A stretch of DNA of 59,145 bases. Origin: a virus. The notes under the pieces are model-generated. The model saw nothing but the letters and a program-made list of their open reading frames with translations, was not told the origin of the DNA and did no database searches. The stretch lies in the IMG/VR virus record IMGVR_UViG_3300046660_000250, positions 1-59,145 of that record; one strand, 5' to 3'. Below are positions 53,723 to 59,145 of this stretch, piece by piece (position 1 is the first letter of the stretch; the number at the start of each line of letters is the position of its first letter). The translations under genes and the position numbers were made by a program.

Positions 53723-55214
53723 CTCGCCCGATCACGGACCGCTGATCACGTGCCGCTCGGGCGTTGTCAAGGGGTGTCGGCTGAGGGGCCGCAGCCTCCG
53801 CGGCAGCCTGAGCGGTGATGGCGTCGGCCGCACGGTCGATCTCCATACGGGCAATCTGCGTTGGCGTGTAGCCCATGTCCTCCATGCGCTGACGCCACGG
53901 GACGCCGGCGGACTCCGCCTTAACGGCAGCGTCGGCCAGTTCGCTGATGGAGCGCGACTCGGGGTCACGCCAGAGCGTCTCAGCGTTGTATGCCGTCGCT
54001 CGGGTCTCGTCGCCCAGCACGCGGAACGCCATCCGCATGGTCTGCTCCCATGACTCACCGAAGGTGCGCTGTCGGTCGCGGACCTTGCTGACGAGTCCGG
54101 TCTCTGCGGCCTTCAGGGCGTCGCCGGAGACGTTGACTACCGCGCCGATCAGGTAGTGCGGAGGCGTGCGGGAGATGGCTGCAAGGTCCTGGACGGCCGA
54201 CTCGACTGCCGAGACGTACGGCTTCAGGTCGGTCGCGGCGAACTCGCCGAACCGCGTCTCGGGGTCCTCGCTCGTCCACAGGCTCTTGATGTCGAGCTTG
54301 TAGGGCGTGAGCTTCCTGCCCGTGATGGGGTCCTCGTCGACCTCCAGGCCCGATGCGAAGCGTTGCCTGAAGGCGCCGTACTTCATCGCGGCAAGTAGGT
54401 TGATCAGGGAAAGCGTGATCCGGTTCTGGATCGTCAGAACGTCCTCGTGCTCCGCGAAACCCATCAGCCGCCGGTTCCGACGGTTGATAAACGGGATGAG
54501 CGGGACGTCCTTCAACAGGTTTGCTTGGGTTCCGTCAGTCGAGCTGGGCAGCGCGAAGGCGTCCCAGCCACGGAGCGAGGCAGAGTTGCCCGCGAAGACT
54601 GGAGTCTGTGACTTCGTGACGAAGTCGTAGATCTTCTCTGGCGTCCACAGCGTCGCGCGCGTGTTGCCAGTCCAGTCGTCGCGCCACAGCTTGAGGCCTG
54701 CAGCTAGCTTCCGCCTGCTGCCCTGCATGTGCTCGACAGCCACCTGCCGGGGCGTCTCGTGCGTGATGACCGGACGCCCGTCATCGCCCCGCTCGACGAG
54801 GGCGAAAGCCCTGCGCTGTGAGAGCGCGCCGTAATGGATCAGGTCGGCGTCCGCGTCGAGGCTGTTCTCCTGCCAGATGCGGTTGGCCTCGTCGTCCGCT
54901 GCCTGCGCGCTGTCGCCGTCCGTGGGTGAGCCGAATCGGAACCCGTCGACGTGCATCCGCTCCACAGGAGAGTCAATGACGAGACTCGTCCAGTTGGTCC
55001 GCGCGTCCTTCATCCACTCCGCGATCTCTGCGGGGTCGATGCCAGGGACGTGCGGGAGCGGGGCTTTGTTCTCCGCGTACCGGCGGAGGGTGTTGAGGCC
55101 TGGCTCCGTCTCGCCGTACTCGTCGCGGCAGTCGTCGCGCTCGTCAAGGAGCTTCTTACCGAGCCGTTGCAGCCACCAGCCGGGAGACTCCACCTTCGTT
55201 GCGTCGATAGGCAC
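53694..55214 (-). CDS. Portal protein
   Basis: A 506-residue SPP1/HK97-type portal. RRYAENKAPLPHVPGIDPAEIAEWM, NWTSLVIDSPVERMHVDGFR, FALVERGDDGRPVITHETPR and PPHYLIGAVVNVSGDALKAAETGL (portal crown/stem region) are present. It forms the DNA channel at one vertex. Confidence 0.9.
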   Translation of the reverse strand: MPIDATKVESPGWWLQRLGKKLLDERDDCRDEYGETEPGLNTLRRYAENKAPLPHVPGIDPAEIAEWMKDARTNWTSLVIDSPVERMHVDGFRFGSPTDGDSAQAADDEANRIWQENSLDADADLIHYGALSQRRAFALVERGDDGRPVITHETPRQVAVEHMQGSRRKLAAGLKLWRDDWTGNTRATLWTPEKIYDFVTKSQTPVFAGNSASLRGWDAFALPSSTDGTQANLLKDVPLIPFINRRNRRLMGFAEHEDVLTIQNRITLSLINLLAAMKYGAFRQRFASGLEVDEDPITGRKLTPYKLDIKSLWTSEDPETRFGEFAATDLKPYVSAVESAVQDLAAISRTPPHYLIGAVVNVSGDALKAAETGLVSKVRDRQRTFGESWEQTMRMAFRVLGDETRATAYNAETLWRDPESRSISELADAAVKAESAGVPWRQRMEDMGYTPTQIARMEIDRAADAITAQAAAEAAAPQPTPLDNARAARDQRSVIGRGDQGGPVAA

Positions 55215-55226
55215 TTACGGACCTCC

Positions 55227-56936
55227 CTAAAAGGCGTGTAGCTTCGAGGAGCGCTTTTTGCGCTTCGTGATTCCTGCTGCGACGGCGTCCGCGCGGCACT
55301 CATAGGCGAGTACGGCGCTCATGGCGGCGTCGATCTTCTTTGGGGACTTCGCGTGCTCCTTGCCGATACCCATGTGATTGCGGCCCATCGGACGGCGCTT
55401 CGCGTTCAGCACGTGACGGGAGAGGGTGGCGCCCAGCTTCGAGAACGGCGCCTCGTCGTCGGCTTTTTCAGTGCCGGCGTACGAAAGCGCCTTGTCGTCG
55501 ACGGCCTCCGTGAAGCGGTCTAGAGCGTGCTCCATGGCCGTCGGGCGGTTGGTCCACCACTCCAGCGGACGCGCCTGCGTGGCGCTCACCTGGAGGCCTT
55601 CACCGTAGTCACGGGTCCAGGCGTCTACGTAATCCTGCCAGTGCGGCGGGTCGCAGTAGAAACCGGCAACCTCGTACTTGTCGAAGGCTCTGGCAACTGC
55701 TGCGTCTACCGCTTCGCGGTCGACCTGCCAGCCTTCGCCCTCGGGGCCTTCCGGCTTCTCCCAGCAGCCGAGGAGCTGGAGATGTCCGTCGGACACGCGG
55801 CAAGCGGTGAGCGCCGTTGCGTCGTCGCGGATGGATCCGTCGAAGCCGAGCGTGATCAGCTCACCGCGGGCTATCTCCTCCGGCCGGCGGCACAGTTCCC
55901 ACGCGTCGGAGTCCATCCACGCATCGCTGGAGGACGTCCGGGAGTTGAGGAAGTAGCGCTTGCCGTCGGCACTGTCGTTACGCAGGTCGTAGAAGTCATC
56001 GACGAGCGTTTCGAGGTCCATCCACTCCATGGCGTCGCCATAGGAGTCGAGGAGCGCTGAGCGGAGCTCATCCTCGTTTTTGAGGTCTTTGCAGATGCCG
56101 TATCGGTGGTCGTAGAGGAGACGAGCGCGACCGCGCTTCTTCTTACCCTCGCGAATCGCTTCGGCTTCCTCGTACGTGCGCTCTGCGACGGAGTCTTGCC
56201 CCGGGGCGAACATGGTCGTGGTTTCGAGATACCACGTGCCTGCGCCCTTCTTCCTCTTGCGGAGGTTTCGGGTCACCGTCGCATACATGCGCCGCAGCTC
56301 AGGCGTGTTGTAGAGGTGGGTCTCATCGAAGCAGACCCACGTTTCTTTGCCGCCGTCCTTCGACGAGGACGATGCGGTCGACGGGGTTATCTCTCCGCCG
56401 TCAGGGAGATTGATCTTTGTCAGTCCCGGGTCCACGCCCGGCACCTGCGACAGAGGCGACGCCTCGTCGGTCAGGTTGAAGTACACAGTGTCGTAGACGT
56501 TGCCGGTCTGCCCCTCCTCCGTCGCCATGATGCGGAGGTAAGGGACGCGGACCGGTCGGCCCATCGGTTCGCCAGCTTCGTAGACGTACTCGAAGCCCAG
56601 CCCCCAGGGGTCGCGGTAGACCTCCCCGCCTTCTGCCCAGCCGTCGAAACGGCACGGGCCGAAGGCCTCGAAGAGGCCGATGCGTGCGCCGAGCCCGCTC
56701 TTGTCGCAGCCCTTCGGGCGGCTGAAGAACGCGGAGTCGTACAGCATCTTCCCGGCGTGATCGTCGACCGCGTAGCAGTCCACGACGAAGCCCGTGTACT
56801 CGTCACCGTGGCGCACCGGTTCGCCCTGGACGTCGCCAGGGCCGTGCACGACCATGTACTCCATCCATGCAACCGCCATCCACCCAAGAGAGCGGGAGCG
56901 GTCGTGACCGGGGGCGCGCACAGTGACGTGCGGCAT
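55227..56936 (-). CDS. terL: Terminase large subunit
   Basis: A 569-residue packaging motor. Walker A-type SRPKGCDKSGLG is near residue 72, and Walker B ETWVCFDETHLYN is in the middle. The nuclease has ITLGFDGSIRDDATALTACRV (catalytic Asp), FYCDPPHWQDYVDAW and ending helices with KKRKK-type basic residues. It cuts and pumps DNA. Confidence 0.92.
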   Translation of the reverse strand: MPHVTVRAPGHDRSRSLGWMAVAWMEYMVVHGPGDVQGEPVRHGDEYTGFVVDCYAVDDHAGKMLYDSAFFSRPKGCDKSGLGARIGLFEAFGPCRFDGWAEGGEVYRDPWGLGFEYVYEAGEPMGRPVRVPYLRIMATEEGQTGNVYDTVYFNLTDEASPLSQVPGVDPGLTKINLPDGGEITPSTASSSSKDGGKETWVCFDETHLYNTPELRRMYATVTRNLRKRKKGAGTWYLETTTMFAPGQDSVAERTYEEAEAIREGKKKRGRARLLYDHRYGICKDLKNEDELRSALLDSYGDAMEWMDLETLVDDFYDLRNDSADGKRYFLNSRTSSSDAWMDSDAWELCRRPEEIARGELITLGFDGSIRDDATALTACRVSDGHLQLLGCWEKPEGPEGEGWQVDREAVDAAVARAFDKYEVAGFYCDPPHWQDYVDAWTRDYGEGLQVSATQARPLEWWTNRPTAMEHALDRFTEAVDDKALSYAGTEKADDEAPFSKLGATLSRHVLNAKRRPMGRNHMGIGKEHAKSPKKIDAAMSAVLAYECRADAVAAGITKRKKRSSKLHAF

Positions 56937-56944
56937 CCGGTCTC

Positions 56945-57403
56945 CTAGCCTGTGAGACGCGCCCTGCGCGAGTTGATGTCGGTTACCCCGTCGGGGCGCT
57001 GTGCGGGCTTCTGAGGGGCGTTCACGGGGTCGTCGACCTTCATCTTCAGGCGGGCCCTGTCCTCCGGCGTGGCGCCGAATTTGGCGGCACGGAGGCGCAC
57101 CTCAGAGGCGAACTCCCACCTGCCCTTGGCCCACATCGTGTGGTGCATCAGGGCGGTGTCGATCAGGAAGAGCCAGTCCGTTTGGACGAAGGTCTGAGCC
57201 TGCGCTGAGCTACGCCAGGAGTCCCACCAGAGCTGTGTCATGGGGTGCCATTCGACGTCGACGCCGTCCTCTTCACCGAGGACGCCCGCGGGGAGTTCAG
57301 GGCCGCGCAGCTCGTCGTCAGGAGAGATGACCGTCTCCGGCTCCGCGGCGTTGCGCCTGCGTCGCTTCGAGGGGTCCTTCGGAGCGGGTCCGCGGCCGGC
57401 CAT
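56945..57403 (-). CDS. terS: Terminase small subunit
   Basis: A 152-residue protein starting MAGRGPAPKDPSKRRRRNAAE, the usual start of P27-like actinophage small terminases, followed by WHPMTQLWWDSWRSSAQAQTF and RLRAAKFGATPEDRARLKMKV. It binds packaging sites. Eight bases before terL. Confidence 0.88.
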   Translation of the reverse strand: MAGRGPAPKDPSKRRRRNAAEPETVISPDDELRGPELPAGVLGEEDGVDVEWHPMTQLWWDSWRSSAQAQTFVQTDWLFLIDTALMHHTMWAKGRWEFASEVRLRAAKFGATPEDRARLKMKVDDPVNAPQKPAQRPDGVTDINSRRARLTG

Positions 57404-57612
57404 CAGGACGCCTCAATCGTCATGGGGAAGACGCACGCCCGCCGTGCCAGGTCCATGCTCCAGATCAGACGCTCGATAGCGAGGAGCGCGCGGAGTTCGT
57501 CAGTCACGGTCACGCGCTGCTCGTCGAAGACAATGGGGTCTGGGTCGCCGTGCTCGTTCTCTGGCGCGAAGCGGAAAGGTGCGGCGCACCATCCGTCGGG
57601 CATCTCGCCCAT
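57403..57612 (-). CDS. Hypothetical protein
   Basis: A 69-residue protein (MGEMPDGWCAAPFRFAPENE; DELRALLAIERLIWSMDLAR) overlapping the terS start. The position suggests a packaging-associated role. Not recognised. Confidence 0.65.
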   Translation of the reverse strand: MGEMPDGWCAAPFRFAPENEHGDPDPIVFDEQRVTVTDELRALLAIERLIWSMDLARRACVFPMTIEAS

Positions 57613-57668
57613 GGGTACCTCCCGGGGAAGGACGGCGTGAGCCGCCCATGTCGGGAGCTACCTGGCCG

Positions 57669-57941
57669 TCAATCGTCTGTGTCGTGGGGCCGCTTGTCTG
57701 CTAGCCCGTCGCTGATCAGTTCTCGGAGGAATTCCCGCGCGTCTCGGTCGCCCATGTCAGCGGCACGGCGCCACCACCCGACGGACATCCGCAGCTCGTC
57801 GGGCTGGTCCAGGAACTCGAACAGTTCCGCACAGCGTCGAGCCGTCGACGGGTCGGTCACTAGATCCAGCAGGATCAAGGACAGCTCGTCGATTGCACCC
57901 CGAACGTCGTCGGGGAACTTGGGAGCGGGGGTGTCGGTCAC
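57669..57941 (-). CDS. Hypothetical protein with a Sel1-like repeat
   Basis: A 90-residue acidic protein (DELSLILLDLVTDPSTARRC; WWRRAADMGDRDAREFLREL). The WWRRAADMGD segment resembles a Sel1/TPR repeat unit. GTG start overlapping the prim-pol stop. Confidence 0.65.
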   Translation of the reverse strand: MTDTPAPKFPDDVRGAIDELSLILLDLVTDPSTARRCAELFEFLDQPDELRMSVGWWRRAADMGDRDAREFLRELISDGLADKRPHDTDD

Positions 57942-58576
57942 GATTGGTCCCCTGTCGGGATCTTCGGGTGTGCCGTCAGTCGGGCAACGAGGGCTGACAG
58001 GTCCCCCAAGATAGATGGGGACGAGCCATGTCGGCGCCCCGTCATTGCGACGTACCGGCCGGTCCCGTAGATCTCTACGGCCGTACCGTCGGGGTGCCGG
58101 ATCTTCCGTCCATGGCGGACGTCAGCGCGGCCCCAGATGTGCAAGCCGTCGCCGGACGGAGAGACCTCTACGTAACAAGCCCCTGCGTCGCGCACGATGG
58201 CGGCAGCCCACGGGGCGAGTTGCCCGGTGAGCGGGTTAAGGCAGTGGTCCAGGTCGAGACAGACCACGTCGTCGACGTCGGAGAGGACGAATCCCAGACC
58301 GACGCCGGCTGTGGAGGACGAGGCCTCCGTGTAGGTGCTCCAGGTGCGCGGGTTGGTCGACGACGCAGCCATGCCGGCCGACGTCAGCGGGACCTTCCTC
58401 GCGGTACGGCGGATCCACCTGTCGCGGGTCCGCAGCTCCTCGGGGAGCGGGTTGGTCTTCTGAGCCCTGAATGCCTTCGACCGACACCGCGTGTCGCAGT
58501 ACCGGGCGTGCTGACGGGCCATCAGCGGGAGGGGTGCGGAGCAGTGCTCGCACGTCCTGGCGGGTGTCGTTGGCAT
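57938..58576 (-). CDS. Bifunctional DNA primase/polymerase-like (AEP) protein
   Basis: A 212-residue protein. An N-terminal zinc finger (CEHCSAPLPLMARQHARYCDTRC) precedes a prim-pol domain: GLGFVLSDVDDVVCLDLDHCLN (DxD metal site), YVEVSPSGDGLHIWGRADV (catalytic His) and VEIYGTGRYVAMTG. This is the archaeo-eukaryotic primase type, distinct from the CHC2 primase at 17938-20457. Found at the head of the packaging operon in several Streptomyces phages. A role in start of packaging or gap repair is a guess. Confidence 0.85.
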   Translation of the reverse strand: MPTTPARTCEHCSAPLPLMARQHARYCDTRCRSKAFRAQKTNPLPEELRTRDRWIRRTARKVPLTSAGMAASSTNPRTWSTYTEASSSTAGVGLGFVLSDVDDVVCLDLDHCLNPLTGQLAPWAAAIVRDAGACYVEVSPSGDGLHIWGRADVRHGRKIRHPDGTAVEIYGTGRYVAMTGRRHGSSPSILGDLSALVARLTAHPKIPTGDQS

Positions 58577-58857
58577 GGGTTCATCCTATCGGCCGCGAAC
58601 GCTTTTAGTCCACTGACCTGCGATGATTCATATCACCGTGTGACCGAAGCGCTGTGCGTCCGCCTGCCGTTTCGAGGTTCGAATCAGTCCAGCGGGCCGG
58701 CGTTCGGGCCCCCAGGGGGCTCCTGTGGACGCCTCGGCCACATCCCCCAGACCCGTACAGAGCGCGAGGCCCAGCACCTCTTCGGTCGGCAAGGTGGCCG
58801 GCAGGGGGTCACCCCCTGGTCGTTAGTTAGGCGAACTACCTAGAATGATTCGTTCGA
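58577..58857. other. Non-coding region with palindromes upstream of packaging operon
   Basis: A 280-base gap without a gene. It holds a 17-bp perfect palindrome (CAGGGGGTCACCCCCTG, 58802-58818) directly beside a long inverted repeat (58823-58865). It lies between the HNH/83-residue pair and the prim-pol/terminase operon, a position where cos or packaging sites are often found. Not assignable from sequence alone. Confidence 0.5.
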
Positions 58858-58865
58858 CTAACTAA
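58823..58865. repeat. 43-bp inverted repeat
   Basis: The left arm TTAGTTAGGCGAAC pairs with the right arm GTTCGACTAACTAA at 13 of 14 positions around a 15-base AT-rich centre (58837-58851). The right arm reaches eight bases into the end of the 83-residue gene. Size and symmetry would suit a dimeric repressor operator, a recombination site or a packaging site. Confidence 0.65.
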
Positions 58866-59109
58866 TGTCCGCTGCGAAGCCGGCGCGAGGCTCGCGGCGA
58901 TCACCATCGGCCAGGGCTCCGCGGATCTCCAGCCGGCTCGGGACGAGCGTCAGCGTGATCGTCGTGCAGCGTCGCTCTGTTCCTACGCTGATCTTCGGTG
59001 CCTTCGCGAGACGACCAACGTCAACACCGTTCACTATCACGCGTGTCACACTCACGCCTGCCTCGCCTGTGTCCTCTGCCTCCTCCAGCACCACATGGGC
59101 ACCGCTCAT
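58858..59109 (-). CDS. Hypothetical protein spanning the contig junction
   Basis: An 83-residue beta-rich protein (VTRVIVNGVDVGRLAKAPKI ... CTTITLTLVPSRLEIRGAL) of a type met in Streptomyces phages and hosts. The ATG at 59109 equals position 91 and overlaps the HNH stop. Its last bases lie in the inverted repeat. Function unknown. Confidence 0.7.
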   Translation of the reverse strand: MSGAHVVLEEAEDTGEAGVSVTRVIVNGVDVGRLAKAPKISVGTERRCTTITLTLVPSRLEIRGALADGDRREPRAGFAADIS

Positions 59110-59145
59110 GGGCTAGTCCTCCAGTGCTGGGTGTGTGGGCTTGGG
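59019..59145. repeat. Second copy of the 127-bp terminal repeat
   Basis: This is an exact copy of bases 1-127. It holds the start of the small minus-strand gene 58858-59109 and the 3' end of the HNH gene that is complete at 95-400. Joining the two copies gives a continuous minus-strand pair: HNH, then the 83-residue protein. Confidence 0.9.

Noticed and set aside
58650-58720. A plus-strand tRNA suggested by GAGGTTCGAATC
   Set aside because: The flanking bases do not pair as a T stem and no acceptor partner is present.
58841-58846. TAGAAT as a plus-strand -10 box
   Set aside because: No matching -35 box at 16-18 bases and no plus-strand gene follows closely; better seen as the centre of the inverted repeat.
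1-59145. CRISPR arrays or insertion sequences
   Set aside because: No regularly spaced identical repeats and no transposase motifs seen. The repeated elements are promoter-like and single per gap.

Overview
This window is the genome of a temperate, long-tailed (siphovirus-type) phage of Streptomyces or a close relative. The evidence is a GC-rich sequence, a complete HK97-like head and tail module, a large serine integrase with a Gp3-like recombination directionality factor, and many small proteins of kinds otherwise seen in Streptomyces (DUF2637, DUF397, XRE/DUF5753, phiSA1p31-like, DUF7848-like). The first 127 bases (1-127) are identical to the last 127 (59019-59145). The sequence is therefore a circularised contig, and one gene (58858-59109) reads across the junction. 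The true genome ends cannot be read from it.

Almost everything is transcribed leftwards (minus strand). Reading with the minus strand, a virion operon runs from about 58.6 to 34.3 kb. It holds a prim-pol-like protein, small and large terminase, portal, MuF-like protein, scaffold, decoration protein, capsid, connectors, major tail protein, two tail chaperones joined by a -1 frameshift, a 1704-residue tape measure with two wall-degrading domains, minor tail proteins, amidase endolysin, holin and a beta-helix tail fibre. The early/middle region runs from 34.2 to 4.7 kb. It has a nucleotide kinase, SprT-like protease, RecB-like nuclease, many overlapping tiny genes, the RDF, a frame-broken cytosine methylase, a PD-(D/E)XK (resolvase-like) nuclease, CHC2 primase-helicase, family A DNA polymerase, HNH genes, a sigma factor, a sortase-like membrane protein and DUF2637.

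The lysogeny and stability segment lies at 0.1-6.7 kb. It holds the integrase, three standard tRNA genes plus odd tRNA-like RNAs, a plus-strand lipoprotein, and a plus-strand XRE/DUF5753 + DUF397 pair of host type that may govern immunity.

Several non-coding patterns connect these genes. Six copies of a 29-bp promoter-like element (GTCACA, 17 bases, CATAAC on the minus strand) precede the tRNA cluster, sigma factor, RDF, RecB-like nuclease and kinase. Four near-identical copies of a second element, also containing CCATAAC, precede early genes between 7.9 and 12 kb. A 75-bp AT-rich hairpin occurs twice (2.25 and 31.56 kb). Beside the first copy is a back-to-back pair of DnaA boxes, giving a candidate origin. 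Between integrase and tRNA-Thr lies a 154-nt RNA with tRNA-like ends but no anticodon arm. These items, the sigma factor, the host-type XRE/DUF397 module and the sortase are the parts most worth following up.
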